64,000 nt of DNA from Salinicola tamaricis (lineage in GTDB: Bacteria; Pseudomonadota; Gammaproteobacteria; Pseudomonadales; Halomonadaceae): the NCBI RefSeq assembly GCF_003006155.1, contig NZ_CP023559.1:3782001-3846000 (forward strand). The letters are read 5' to 3'. Position numbers and translations under genes: made by a program. This document shows, in pieces, positions 30,789 to 41,021 of this stretch. How positions within the stretch are numbered: position 1 is the stretch's first letter; the number at the start of each line of letters is the position of its first letter. The notes under the pieces are model-generated. The model worked only from the letters and a program-made list of their open reading frames with translations, searched no databases and was not told the DNA's origin.

Positions 30789-32471
30789 ATGTTAGAAAAA
30801 CTACACCAAATCCGAGTGAAATATACGCTGGCTTTCTTGATGGTTCCCATCGCACTGATCATCCTCGGTGCCGCGGATTATCGTCTCATCGAAGCGCTGA
30901 AATCGCGTCTCATGGAGTTCAGCGACACCTTCAACGAGGGAACGAATACGGTGCTCAATGCCGATAGAGACATCTATCAGGCCAGGGCGGCGGAGCTCGC
31001 CTATCTCTTGACTCCCGCCGACTCGCCCGCCGCGGCAGAACTGGAAGCGTCGTATCGCGAGAACGCCCAGCAGGTCCAGGACAGAATGCTCGCCTTCCAG
31101 AAGCTGATGCAAGACTACCCGGACATCGTCCAGTTGACACAGGATTTCAGTACGCGCTACCAGACCTGGAGAGCGGCATCCGAAGAGTCATTCAACCTGC
31201 AAAGGCGCAATGACACTGCCGCTGCGATACGTCAGGCAGACGGTGCCTCCATCGCTGCGCTCAACGACATGCGAGAGATCTTAGACGTGGCTGAGAACGC
31301 CACACTCAAGAAGGTTCATGCGGTCGAGGAGGAGGTTCTGAAGTGGGCCGACACGCAAGGCATCTTCGTGATGATATTCAGCCTTGCGATTTTGACTGGT
31401 GCCGTTTCCCTGGCGTTCGCGGGACCGGTACTGATGTCCAAGGCATTGCGCAAGATTACCGCACGGGTTCGCGAGATTTCGGAAGGTGATGGCGATCTCA
31501 CCGCGCGTATCGCTAGTGACAGAAAGGATGAAATCGGCGATCTCGCCAACCGCGTCGACGATTTCATCGCGCGTATCGATGGTGTTCTTCAAGATGTCAG
31601 AAGCAGTACCGAGTCAGTCAATGTCGCCGCGAATGAGATCGCCAATGGCAGCACGAACCTGGCCGCAAAGACCGAGCAGGCGGCGTCCAACCTGCAGCAG
31701 ACGTCGGCGTCTATGGAGCAGATATCGGCCACGGTCAAAAATACGGCAGACTCTTCGCAGCAGGCCATCGTCCTGACACAAGAGACCCTGGAAGATGCCG
31801 AAGTCGGCCAACGAACCATGCAGGCGGTCATCGCCACCATGAACGATATCCGCCAGTCTTCGGTTCAGATCAGCGATATCGTCAGCCTGATCGACAGCAT
31901 CGCCTTCCAGACCAATATCCTGGCACTGAATGCCTCGGTGGAGGCGGCCCGCGCCGGCGAACACGGCCGCGGTTTTGCGGTGGTCGCCCAGGAAGTCAGA
32001 ACGCTGGCCAGCCGTTCCAGCGCCGCTTCCACCCAGATTCGAGAGCTGATCGACACCTCGGTATCGCATACCCAGAGCGGTGCGGAGCTGGTGGATGAAG
32101 CGGGTGAGGCGATGAAGAAAATCATGGCCAGCGCCAGACGCGTCAACGACGTCATCGCCGAGATCAGTGCCGGCACCAAAGAGCAGAGCGTGGGTATCAG
32201 TCAGGTCAATACGGCAGTCTCCGACCTCGACAGCATGACCCAGCACAATGCCTCGATGGTAGAGCAGTCGCGTGCAGCGGCTTCCGAGATGCGCGATCAG
32301 GTCGCACTACTGAACGATCTGCTGGCAAGTTTCAAGCTGAGCACCACGGCAGATGAAGCCGCCCTGCCCGCGCCTCGGCGAGCTGCTGCGGCGCCAGCCG
32401 CGCCGCAACGCCCCCCACGCCCATCGGCGAAAAACTCCGTGAGCCCTGAACAAGAGTGGACCTCCTTCTGA
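30789..32471 (+). CDS. Methyl-accepting chemotaxis protein
   Basis: The 560-residue transducer has membrane spans at about 12-28 and 192-214, a 160-residue helical periplasmic sensor (four-helix-bundle type with FSTRYQTWR), a HAMP domain to about 268 ([19 protein letters not shown]) and a long signalling hairpin with the invariant tip [21 protein letters not shown], then [15 protein letters not shown]. The C-terminus ends EWTSF, which fits the xWxxF tether for CheR/CheB on a flexible Pro/Ala linker. The ligand is unknown. It is preceded by a 200-bp non-coding stretch and followed 63 bases later by the receiver-EAL gene. Confidence 0.93.
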   Translation: MLEKLHQIRVKYTLAFLMVPIALIILGAADYRLIEALKSRLMEFSDTFNEGTNTVLNADRDIYQARAAELAYLLTPADSPAAAELEASYRENAQQVQDRMLAFQKLMQDYPDIVQLTQDFSTRYQTWRAASEESFNLQRRNDTAAAIRQADGASIAALNDMREILDVAENATLKKVHAVEEEVLKWADTQGIFVMIFSLAILTGAVSLAFAGPVLMSKALRKITARVREISEGDGDLTARIASDRKDEIGDLANRVDDFIARIDGVLQDVRSSTESVNVAANEIANGSTNLAAKTEQAASNLQQTSASMEQISATVKNTADSSQQAIVLTQETLEDAEVGQRTMQAVIATMNDIRQSSVQISDIVSLIDSIAFQTNILALNASVEAARAGEHGRGFAVVAQEVRTLASRSSAASTQIRELIDTSVSHTQSGAELVDEAGEAMKKIMASARRVNDVIAEISAGTKEQSVGISQVNTAVSDLDSMTQHNASMVEQSRAAASEMRDQVALLNDLLASFKLSTTADEAALPAPRRAAAAPAAPQRPPRPSAKNSVSPEQEWTSF

Positions 32472-32534
32472 TATCGCAACCGGCAGGCCTCGCCCCGAGC
32501 GCGATGCCTGCCACCGCTTTTTCTGGGAGCTTCC

Positions 32535-33711
32535 ATGAGCAGACTCGCCCTGGTCGTCGATGACGACGCCGATATTCGCTCTCTGTGTGAGCATCTGCTG
32601 ATCCAGCGGGGCTACTGCGTGGACACCGCCACGGGCTTGGAGGAGCTGGCGAGATCCCCTCACAGACTGCAGGTAGATCTGATACTGCTGGATTTCTCTC
32701 TAGGCGAGTTTACCGGGCTCGATATTCTGGAGTACCTCTCCGATCTGAAGATCGGCGCCAGCATTCTCGTCATCAGTGGCTGCCACCATGACATCGCCAA
32801 TCGCATCATTCACTACGGTGAGCAGCGCGGCCTCGACATGCTCGGTTTTCTGCACAAGTCGAAGCTCATCGTGGAGCTGGAGCGCTGGCTGATACCGGCC
32901 ACCCGCAAACCCAATGCCCCCACCGGGGAGGAGCTGGCGCGAGGGCTGGCCGAAGAGGAACTTTTCCTGGTCTACCAGCCGAAGTTCGATCTCGAGCGCA
33001 ACCGCGTGGTCGGCGTCGAAGCGCTGCTGCGCTGGCAGGAACCGAGCCGTGGCGTGATCTCGCCCGACATCATCATTCCTCTGGCAGAACGTCATGAGAT
33101 GATGGTCGAACTGACCTGGCAGGTGCTGGCTCTCGCCTGCCGCCAGCTGCGACGCTGGCGGCGGCTGGCTGGGCTGGAACCTCAGCCTCGCGGTCAATGT
33201 GCCCGCGGCATGGATTCGATCCGTCGACCTGTTCGAGGCTTTCGATCGCTTGATCGCGCGCTACGACATCGCTACCGGCAACCTCATTCTGGAAGTCACC
33301 GAGTCCACCACGCTGGGGTGTCTGGGCTATGCCAAGCATATTCTCAGCGGACTGCGCCAGCGCGGCTGTCGCTTGTCACTCGACGACTTCGGCACCGGCT
33401 ACTCGTCGCTGATGCAACTCCATCGGATCACGTTCGATGAGCTGAAAGTCGACCGTAGCTTCATCTCACGTCTCGAGCAGGACAAGCGTGCCGAAGCGAT
33501 CGCGCTCTCCATTCTCGATCTGGGACATCGGCTCGGTATGACCGTGGTGGCGGAAGGTATCGAAACCCCCGGGCAGCACGCACTGCTCAAAGCCGCCGGC
33601 TATGATCTGGGACAGGGATTCTGGCTGGCACGCCCGTTCGCCGAGGAAGACTTGATCCACTGGTGCCATCATCTGATCACGCCGTTCACGCCTGCGCGGC
33701 CGAGGCCTTGA
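32535..33711 (+). CDS. Receiver-EAL cyclic-di-GMP phosphodiesterase (frame break near 33172)
   Basis: About 391 residues. The N-terminal receiver has acidic residues at 9-11, phospho-acceptor Asp 53 ([11 protein letters not shown]) and a lysine near 108-110. The EAL domain carries [10 protein letters not shown] (E162-A163-L164), [36 protein letters not shown] and TVVAEGIET, so catalytic residues look complete. The frame changes near 33172 (RLAG then [13 protein letters not shown]) where one G too many would explain it. The 3' end overlaps the end of the convergent kinase gene by 26 bases. It likely lowers c-di-GMP in response to an upstream kinase. Confidence 0.85.
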
Positions 33712-35965
33712 GCGCCGGGAGCGAGATAGCCAGATGGGAGAGCACGGCAGCCCGCGCCGGCGCTCCGCTGTCGATCAGCGCCGTGACCGCACCGGGCAGC
33801 CCCTCGCTGGCGCGCTGCTTGGCCAGGCCTTCACAGCCCGCCGCCAAGATGGCGAGTCGTTGACACCCCAACGCCGCCGCCGCCCCCTTCAAGGCATGCG
33901 CTTCGCGCTGCAGGGTCGCGATATCCTGGGTCTCGAGCGCATGGCGCAGGGCATCGAATCGGCTCGGCAAGCGCTGGAAGAACTGCCGATAGAGCGACTC
34001 GATCGCCGTCTGCGGTAGCGATGCGCAAAGCTCCTGCAGGGTCGACTCACAGATATCACCGGGGTACGCATCGACCGATGGCGTCGCCGCCTGCGTCGCG
34101 ATGCCGAGGGAGGCCATCGGTTTCTCGCCAGACCCGCCGGCATCGCGGTTCGGTAGATACTTGGCGAGCTCCCGCTGCAGGCTCGCCCGGGTAAAGGGTT
34201 TGGTGATCACGCCCTGCATGCCACTGTCGAAACAGCGCTGATGGTCCTCGGGCATGACGTTGGCGGTCATCGCCACGATCGGTAGACGCTGGCCCTGCTC
34301 GCCGGCACGCCAACGTCGCGTGGTCTCCACACCGTCCAGCACCGGCATCTGCATATCCATCAATACCAGATCGAACGAGTCGTGCCGGGTGGCCAACACT
34401 GACAGTGCCGTGCTGCCGTTGTCAGCCAGCGTCACCCGTAGGCCCAGTGATTCCATCAGGCCCTTGGCCACCTGCTGATTGATCGGATTGTCCTCCACCA
34501 GAAGGACATGGCAGGAGTGCAGTGCCATCGAGACCCACTCAGTCGATCTCGGTGCGACTGCCTCGGCGGCGTCGGCCGAGGACTCGATCAACGGCAGGCG
34601 AAACCAGAAGCGGCTGCCCTCATACTCCCGGCTCTCGAAGCCGATCTCTCCCTGCATCGCCTTGATCAGGCGCTTGCATATCGCCAGTCCCAGGCCGGTG
34701 CCTTCATGCCGCCGGGTGATCGAGCTGTCCACCTGCGAGAACGGTGCGAACAGGCGGTCTCGCTTCTCGGCCGGAATACCGCAGCCGGTGTCATTCACCT
34801 CGAACCGCAGCCAGCTTTCGCCCTCTTGATACACGCTCAACGTCACCTGACCCGATGGCGTGAATTTGAACGCGTTGTCGAGCAGGTTCACCACCACTTG
34901 CCGCAGACGCGTCACGTCGCCCATTACCCACCTGGGCAGCTCGGAAGCGAGTGTCGCCGAGAACGCCACGCCAGTATCACCGTAACGATAGGCGTCGCGG
35001 ACCTGAGCGATGAACGCCTCGAGATCGAAGGCGCTGAGGTCCAGAACCAACGTGCCGGCTTCCAGCTTCGAATAGTCGAGGATATCGTTGATGATGACCT
35101 GCAAGCCGGCGGCGCTCTGTTTCAAGGCGGCTAGATACCGCTCTCCCTGGAGCGAGCCTATGTCGGCATCCAGCAAATCCGCCATGCCGACAATGCCATT
35201 GAGCGGCGTGCGTATTTCATGGCTCATCATGGCCATGAATTCCGACTTGGCGACACTGGCGGACTCCGCGCGTTCGCGCGCGTCGTTCAACGCCTCCCGT
35301 TGCCTCTCGAGTTCACACAATTGACGTTTCCACGCTTTCGCCTCACGACACAGCGCCCGTACCAGGAAGGCCGCAGAGAGTAGCGTCATGACCAGTTGGC
35401 CCATCACGAAGAGATGAAGCTGCGACAGTCGATGGTGCTCGAAACGGTGCAGCGACTCGGCCCGAGCATGGGTACGCATCGCCAGTCCCTGCGAAGCCGC
35501 CAGGATGGGCGCGATCCCACGACGGAGTTCGGGTATCGCCGCAAGACGACGGGCGAATGGTTGCGACGCGAGCGACCCCAGCTCCAGCTTCAGCCGCGCC
35601 ACGGCCTGGCCGAGCACTGCCTCCGTTCGGCCGGCGCCACCGGTAGATGCCGATGCGCGCGCCTCGATCGGCGCATACTGCGATAGATCGGCGACCTGTT
35701 GCGACAGGCCCTCGACGTCTCGCCGCAGGCTATCCCAGTCGGTCTCGGACGACAGCGTCTCGATCTGCAGCGCAATCCTGTAGCTGTCTCGACTCAACCG
35801 ATGGGCCGCCCAAACCAGGTCATCCGACGACAGCTCACCGACGGCGTGCTGGCGCATCCAGGTGATGCCTGCCGTGGTGACCGTGCTGATGAGAAACAGT
35901 AGCGTGACCACGATCACCGCGGAGAACCGGCGGGTCAGCGGTAGCACGTCTTTCAAGCGAGACAT
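33686..35965 (-). CDS. Hybrid sensor histidine kinase with receiver and HPt domains
   Basis: The 759-residue protein is a BarA/TorS-style phosphorelay kinase: membrane spans at about 15-35 and 186-204 around a helical periplasmic sensor, HisKA with [12 protein letters not shown] (His 249), HATPase boxes ([32 protein letters not shown]), a receiver ([24 protein letters not shown]), and a C-terminal HPt ([13 protein letters not shown]). ATG at 35965 is chosen; upstream codons in frame lack support. The divergent OmpR-type regulator at 36238 is the likely final phosphate acceptor. Confidence 0.92.
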   Translation of the reverse strand: MSRLKDVLPLTRRFSAVIVVTLLFLISTVTTAGITWMRQHAVGELSSDDLVWAAHRLSRDSYRIALQIETLSSETDWDSLRRDVEGLSQQVADLSQYAPIEARASASTGGAGRTEAVLGQAVARLKLELGSLASQPFARRLAAIPELRRGIAPILAASQGLAMRTHARAESLHRFEHHRLSQLHLFVMGQLVMTLLSAAFLVRALCREAKAWKRQLCELERQREALNDARERAESASVAKSEFMAMMSHEIRTPLNGIVGMADLLDADIGSLQGERYLAALKQSAAGLQVIINDILDYSKLEAGTLVLDLSAFDLEAFIAQVRDAYRYGDTGVAFSATLASELPRWVMGDVTRLRQVVVNLLDNAFKFTPSGQVTLSVYQEGESWLRFEVNDTGCGIPAEKRDRLFAPFSQVDSSITRRHEGTGLGLAICKRLIKAMQGEIGFESREYEGSRFWFRLPLIESSADAAEAVAPRSTEWVSMALHSCHVLLVEDNPINQQVAKGLMESLGLRVTLADNGSTALSVLATRHDSFDLVLMDMQMPVLDGVETTRRWRAGEQGQRLPIVAMTANVMPEDHQRCFDSGMQGVITKPFTRASLQRELAKYLPNRDAGGSGEKPMASLGIATQAATPSVDAYPGDICESTLQELCASLPQTAIESLYRQFFQRLPSRFDALRHALETQDIATLQREAHALKGAAAALGCQRLAILAAGCEGLAKQRASEGLPGAVTALIDSGAPARAAVLSHLAISLPALKASAAQA

Positions 35966-36099
35966 CACCGAGCTGTGTGACACGAGGAGCCATCTCCGGC
36001 ACGCAATCAATCGAGTCCATGCCCGTGGCGGCACATGTCAGCCAAAATTCGGGGAGAGGCGACGACCGAATAGCGATATCGTCCTGGCACCCCCACACT

Positions 36100-36122
36100 T
36101 TTATCGGCATCTTGCCGATAAA
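36100..36122. promoter_or_regulatory. Perfect inverted repeat between divergent kinase and regulator genes
   Basis: Arms TTTATCGGCA and TGCCGATAAA are separated by TCT. It sits about midway between the two divergent start codons (35965 and 36238), suitable for autoregulation by the OmpR-type protein or as a small hairpin. Confidence 0.5.
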
Positions 36123-36237
36123 GGTTTAAACGTGAGCGTAATGCACTCTCGCACTCTCCAGTTCGACTGGGAACTTGTATGTCGCTAAGGCAGACTGGAT
36201 CGAGAACGATAATGATCATTCAAGGGCAGGTTGTCGC

Positions 36238-36941
36238 ATGAGTTCATCGATAGACATCGGCGTGCTGGAAGACGATCCCGATCAGCAGGCATTCATCACC
36301 ATCTGCCTGGAAGGCGCCGGCCATCGCGTGCACACCTATGCCCGCGCCAGCGAATTCCAGCGCGCGTTGAAGAGCCAGCGGTTCGATCTCATCATTCTCG
36401 ACTGGTATCTCCCCGATGCCAGCGGTATGGACGTGCTGAGTCACCTGCGTACCCACGATGGTTGGCAGGGGCCGATCCTGTTCATCACCGCCAACGACGA
36501 AGAGGCGTCGGTGGTCAAGGCGCTGGAGCTGGGTGCCGACGACTTCCTGGGCAAGCCGCTGCGGCCGTTGGAGCTGGTGGCCAGGGTCAACGCCCTGACA
36601 CGCCGCCGGGATCAGCACAGAGAGCGCGAGCGTAGCCGCTTTGGCCCTACGCGCTGGATGCGGATCAGCGTCAGGTGCTGCTCTCCGATAGCCCGGTGAC
36701 CTTGACCGAACGGGAATATCGCTTGATCAGCCTGTTTTTCGCCCACAGCGGAGAGCTGCTGTCGAGGGCGCATCTGCTCGAGGTGGTGTGGGGGCAGAAC
36801 GGCAGCCTCTCCACGCGCACGTTGGACACTCACGTGAGTCGCCTGCGACGCAAACTCGAGCTGGATGGCCGCCACGGCGTGCGCCTGCAGAGTATCTATC
36901 AGCACGGCTATCGCCTGGAGGGCCAGATGGTGACGCACTGA
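36238..36941 (+). CDS. OmpR/PhoB-type response regulator (frame break near 36644)
   Basis: About 234 residues. The receiver has E11-D12-D13, phospho-acceptor Asp 55 (LIILDWYLPDASG), and Lys 106 (FLGKPLRP). The winged helix has VTLTEREYRLISLFFAHSGELLSR, EVVWG, RTLDTHVSRLRRKLEL and GYRLEG. The frame changes in a C-run near 36644 (RFGP then YALDADQRQVLL), restored by one more C. Output for the divergent hybrid kinase is inferred from position. Confidence 0.87.
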
Positions 36942-37044
36942 AAGCCAAGTGCCTGCGACATAGTTACACACCCCGGGCCCGATGATTGGCGCCACCGCCC
37001 GGAAGCGCTAGAGTCGCGGGTCGACGACGCGACGGACTCCGGCC

Positions 37045-37479
37045 ATGACCCGCCTGTGGCACCACTGCTACCGACCGCTGACCTGGCTGGCGCTGTTCGC
37101 CATGCTGATGGCATTCGTCGGTCCGCTGGTGAGCCAGTCCCAGCGCCTGATGGAGATGCCCGCGCACGGCGGCATGCTGCTGCACACACTGCAGACGCAG
37201 GATCATCACGCTGCCGCGCCATCCGCCACCATGATCGGCGACCACGGCATGCGCGCCGTCACGCGCTTCAGTGCCAGCGACCACTGGCATCTGGCGGCCT
37301 GCGGTTACTGCGAGCTGTTTTTGCATGCCCCGGGGATCGCCACCCCCGCGGTGATACCCCCGCCCATCGTGTCACCCGCCGCCCCCAGCGTGGCAGCGCC
37401 CACGCCGCTAGCGGCACCGCCCGATCCGCACCAGCGCTTTTCGCCCCGCGCGCCACCCGGCGCCTTCGTCTTGAGCTGA
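37045..37479 (+). CDS. DUF2946 family protein
   Basis: The 144-residue protein has one N-terminal membrane span, His/Met-rich segments (TQDHHAAAP, MIGDHGMRAV), the family block HLAACGYCELFLHAP and a Pro/Ala-rich tail. Family members are often next to metal-uptake or PepSY genes; the block CxYC with nearby histidines may bind metal (inference). 85 bases upstream of the PepSY gene and probably cotranscribed. Confidence 0.75.
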   Translation: MTRLWHHCYRPLTWLALFAMLMAFVGPLVSQSQRLMEMPAHGGMLLHTLQTQDHHAAAPSATMIGDHGMRAVTRFSASDHWHLAACGYCELFLHAPGIATPAVIPPPIVSPAAPSVAAPTPLAAPPDPHQRFSPRAPPGAFVLS

Positions 37480-37564
37480 CCTTTCAGCACCCGCCGCCTC
37501 ACCGCGCCGGGCTCTGTCGGCACGCCAATGCAGCGCTGCCGACGTCGCCAATTCGGAGATCACC

Positions 37565-38956
37565 ATGTCTACCCCCACGGCAGCGGCCGAGCGCCGCCGC
37601 ACCCGTCAACTGCTGCTCGCGATGATCACGCGGCTGCACTTCTATGTCGGCCTCCTCGTAGGGCCTTTTCTGCTGATCGCGGCCCTATCGGGGATCGCTT
37701 ACGCCCTGACCCCGCAGCTCGAGCAGTGGGTCTACCACGACGCCTTGACCACCCAGAGCCAGGGCGAGGCGCAACCGCTGGCACGCCAGATCGCCGCCGC
37801 CCAGGCCGCGGCGGGCATCAGCCAAGCTCCCGCCGCGGTGCGCCCAGCGCCCGCCATGGGCCAGACCACCCGGGTGATGTTCGATGATCCCAGCGTGGGT
37901 GAATTCCGCCACCGCGCGCTGTTCATCGACCCGGTGACGCTGGCCGTGCGCGGCGACCTGCCGGTCTACGGCACCAGCGGCGTGCTGCCGCTGCGCACCA
38001 CCATCGATCAGTTCCATCGCAGCCTGCTGCTGGGCGAGCCGGGGCGCGTCTACAGCGAACTCGCCGCCTCCTGGCTATGGCTGCTGGCGCTGGGCGGTGT
38101 GGTGCTGTGGTGGCAACGCCGCGGCGCCCGCCGCGCGCCGGCGGCCAGCCCGCAGCGTCGGCGCCAACGCCACGCCACGCTAGGCATCGTCGCCGCGCTG
38201 GGACTGGTGTTCTTCTCTGCTACCGGCCTGACCTGGTCGAAGTGGGCCGGCGGCAATATCGCCGAACTGCGCCATGCCTGGGGCTGGGGAACGCCGAGTG
38301 TCTCCACGGCGCTCGAGGGGCAGAGTGCAGCGGCCGCCGATCCCCACGCCGAGCACCATCACGCTGCGGGGGGTATGAGCATGACCGCCTCCGGGGTCAC
38401 CGGCGCCGATTTCGATAGCGCACTGGCGGCGGCCCGCCATGCCGGCCTGCTGGCTGGCAAGATCGAGCTGCTACCGCCGGCGGCGCCGGACCGCGCCTGG
38501 AAGGTGCGCGAGATCGGCCGCGAGTGGCCCACCGAGGTCGATCAGGTGGCGCTGGATCCGCACAGCTTCGCGGTACTCGACCGCACCGATTTCTCCACCT
38601 TCCCGCTGGCGGCCAAGCTCACCCGCTGGGGCATCGACCTGCACATGGGCGTACTCTTCGGGCTACCCAATCAGCTGGCGCTGGTGGCAGTGGCCGGCAG
38701 CCTGGCAACCCTGATCTTCTGGGGCTACCGGATGTGGTGGCAGCGGCGTCCGGCGAGCGGCACGCGCGCCGCGCCGCAGACCCTGAGCACACTGTTCGCA
38801 CAGCTCAGTTGGGGGCCACGCCTGGGCGTACTGCTGGTGGCGCTGGCACTGGGCCTGGCGCTGCCGGTGATGGGGGCGAGCCTTGTACTGTTCGTGGCGA
38901 TCGACTGGCTGCGCTGGCGGGTGTCGAACGCCATGCGCCTTGCGCGTACCGCGTGA
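37565..38956 (+). CDS. PepSY-associated membrane protein (PiuB-like)
   Basis: The 463-residue protein has four membrane spans with LHFYVGLLVGPFLLIAALSG at the start, PepSY-like periplasmic loops (FRHRALFIDPVTLAVRG, LRTTIDQFHRSLLLGEPGR), a His-rich segment (DPHAEHHHAAGG) and RWGIDLHMGVLFGLPNQ. Family members are linked to siderophore iron reduction or metal-related uptake. No receptor gene is nearby, so the substrate is unknown. Confidence 0.8.
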   Translation: MSTPTAAAERRRTRQLLLAMITRLHFYVGLLVGPFLLIAALSGIAYALTPQLEQWVYHDALTTQSQGEAQPLARQIAAAQAAAGISQAPAAVRPAPAMGQTTRVMFDDPSVGEFRHRALFIDPVTLAVRGDLPVYGTSGVLPLRTTIDQFHRSLLLGEPGRVYSELAASWLWLLALGGVVLWWQRRGARRAPAASPQRRRQRHATLGIVAALGLVFFSATGLTWSKWAGGNIAELRHAWGWGTPSVSTALEGQSAAAADPHAEHHHAAGGMSMTASGVTGADFDSALAAARHAGLLAGKIELLPPAAPDRAWKVREIGREWPTEVDQVALDPHSFAVLDRTDFSTFPLAAKLTRWGIDLHMGVLFGLPNQLALVAVAGSLATLIFWGYRMWWQRRPASGTRAAPQTLSTLFAQLSWGPRLGVLLVALALGLALPVMGASLVLFVAIDWLRWRVSNAMRLARTA

Positions 38957-39053
38957 GCGCACCGTCCGGCGCTGCGCTAGCATCGTTCGGCTCTGGTATG
39001 GCCAGAGCCGAGTGCTATGGTAGGGCATCGTCCCCAGCCACGGCTTGTTCTCG

Positions 39054-39429
39054 ATGACCCGCACCATCACCCCCGCCCCCAGCTCCAGCTGCGCTTGGTG
39101 GCCGAGCGCGATATCGTGCTCGGCCCGGGCAAGATCGCGCTGCTCGAGGCGATCGAGCACTACGGCTCGATCGCCGCCGCCTGCCGCGAGATGCGTCTGA
39201 GCTACAAGAAAGCGTGGCAGCTGCTGGAGACCATGAGCCGTCACTTCGACGCCGCGCTGGTCGACACCAGTTCCGGTGGCAGCCAGCGCGGCGGCGCGAC
39301 CCTGACCCCTTGGCCCGAGACATCATCGCCCACTATCGCGCGCTGCTGCTGCGCCTCGACGCCGCGCCGGAGAGCGCGGCCCTGCGTGGGCTGCTGCGCT
39401 CGCCGCACACCCCGTCATCCGAGTCCTGA
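39054..39429 (+). CDS. ModE-type winged-helix regulator (frame breaks)
   Basis: About 125 residues after restoring frame: the HTH LGPGKIALLEAIEHYGSIAAACREMRLSYKKAWQLLE is clearly of the ModE N-terminal type. No molybdate-binding Mop domains follow, so this is the short stand-alone form. The frame changes in a C-run near 39308 (TLTP then LARDIIAHYRALL). The ATG at 39054 requires one more C in the run near 39080; an ATG at 39017 in the HTH frame avoids that but gives an unlikely Pro/His-rich start. Likely controls the modABC genes that follow. Confidence 0.78.
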
Positions 39430-39541
39430 GCGGACAGCGGTTGCCGACGCGACACTCGCCGCCAGCGAGTGGGGTCGACGCTCTCGCTCGGCTGGTCTAT
39501 AGTCGTTCCCGTTATTTCCAAACAGACATAGCGAGAACGCC

Positions 39542-40320
39542 ATGCCCGCGCCGCGCACCGCCGCCACCCTCGGCGCCGTGCTGTTCACACTCCTCCCGCT
39601 CAGCGCCAGCGCCGCCGAGCGTATTCAGGTGTTCGCCGCGGCCTCGCTCACCGATGCCATGAACAGCGCCATCGCCCGCTACGAGCAGTCGCACGATGTC
39701 GAGGTGGTGCCGGTCTACGCCTCCTCCTCGACCCTGGCACGTCAGATCGCAACGGCGCACCGGCGGATCTCTACCTATCGGCCAACGAGCAGTGGATGGA
39801 CTGGCTCGCCGATCAGGGCGCCACGGTCGACCAGCGTATCGACCTGCTCGCCAACCGGCTGGTGCTGATCGCCCCTCGCGGCAGCGATATCGCGCCCTTC
39901 ACCCCCGGCGATGGTACGTCCATCGCCACTCGGCTGGGCGCCGGCGAGCGGCTCTCGGTGGGCAATACCGACCACGTGCCGGCGGGCATCTATGCCAAGC
40001 AGGCGCTCGAGTCCCTGGGTGAGTGGCCGGCGCTTCAGGCACGCCTGGCCAGTGGCGACAACGTGCGCGCGGCGATGGCCCTGGTCGAGCGTGGCGAAGC
40101 GCCGCTGGGAATCGTCTATCAGACGGATGCCGAGGCCAGCGACGGCGTGCGTCAGATCGGCGTCTTTCCCGACGCCAGCCACACGCCGATCACCTACCCC
40201 ATGGCAGTGGTCACGCCCTCGCCCAGCGCCGCCACCGAGACGCTGCGCCAGTGGCTGGCCGGTGACGCGGCACGTCGAATATTCATCCGCTACGGCTTCA
40301 CGCCGCTCACCGGCGACTGA
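39542..40320 (+). CDS. modA: Molybdate-binding periplasmic protein (frame break near 39750)
   Basis: About 259 residues with signal peptide (ALFTLLPLSASA-like region), the start RIQVFAAASLTDAM, then ASSSTLARQIANGAPADLYLSANEQWMDWL across the break, and VGNTDHVPAGIYAKQALESLGEW and APLGIVYQTDA. One missing base near 39750 explains the shift. It delivers molybdate to ModB/ModC. Confidence 0.9.
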
Positions 40321-40325
40321 ACCGA

Positions 40326-41021
40326 GTGCTCTCGGACGCCGAATGGCAGGCACTGGCGCTGAGCCTCAAGATCGCCGGCAGCGCAGTAGGCTGGACACTG
40401 ATCCCCGGGATTGCGCTGGCCTGGCTGCTGGCGCGGCATGACTTCCGCGGCAAGTCACTGCTGGATGGCGTCATCCACCTGCCGCTGGTGCTGCCGCCGG
40501 TGGTGGTGGGCTATCTGCTGCTGCTGGCGTTGGGGCGCCAGGGCTGGCTCGGACACTGGCTGCAGACGACGCTGGGTATCACTCTGCCGTTCACCTGGCA
40601 GGGCGCCGCCGTGGCCGGCGGGGTCATGGCCTTTCCGCTGCTGGTGCGCGCGGTGAGGCTGTCGCTGGAAGCGGTCGACCCCAAGCTCGAGGCCGCCGCG
40701 GCGACCCTCGGTGCCGGGCGCTGGCGAGTGCTCTTCACCATCACCCTGCCGCTCGCCTTGCCCGGTCTGCTCACCGGCAGCGTGCTGGCCTTCGCTCGCG
40801 CGCTGTCGGAGTTCGGCGCCACCATCACCTTCGCCTCGAACATCCCCGGTGAAACCCGCACCCTGCCGCTGGCGCTCTACACGCTGATCCAGTCCCCAGG
40901 CAAGGAGGCCGCCGCCGCGCGTCTGTGCGCGCTCTCCATCGCTATCGCGATGCTTTCGCTGATCGCTTCCGAGTGGCTCGCTCGCCGCGCCCGGCGGCGC
41001 CTGCAGGAGCGCGACCGATGA
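40326..41021 (+). CDS. modB: Molybdate ABC transporter permease
   Basis: The 231-residue inner-membrane protein has five to six spans, HLPLVLPPVVVGYLLL and the ABC-coupling EAA loop region (EAVDPKLEAAAATLGAGRWRVLF). It starts with GTG at 40326, five bases after modA. The stop overlaps the modC start (ATGA). Confidence 0.94.
   Translation: MLSDAEWQALALSLKIAGSAVGWTLIPGIALAWLLARHDFRGKSLLDGVIHLPLVLPPVVVGYLLLLALGRQGWLGHWLQTTLGITLPFTWQGAAVAGGVMAFPLLVRAVRLSLEAVDPKLEAAAATLGAGRWRVLFTITLPLALPGLLTGSVLAFARALSEFGATITFASNIPGETRTLPLALYTLIQSPGKEAAAARLCALSIAIAMLSLIASEWLARRARRRLQERDR

Noticed and set aside
36208-36220. GATAATGATCATT resembling half of a Fur box
   Set aside because: Only the left half matches well, and neither neighbour is an iron gene; too weak to call.
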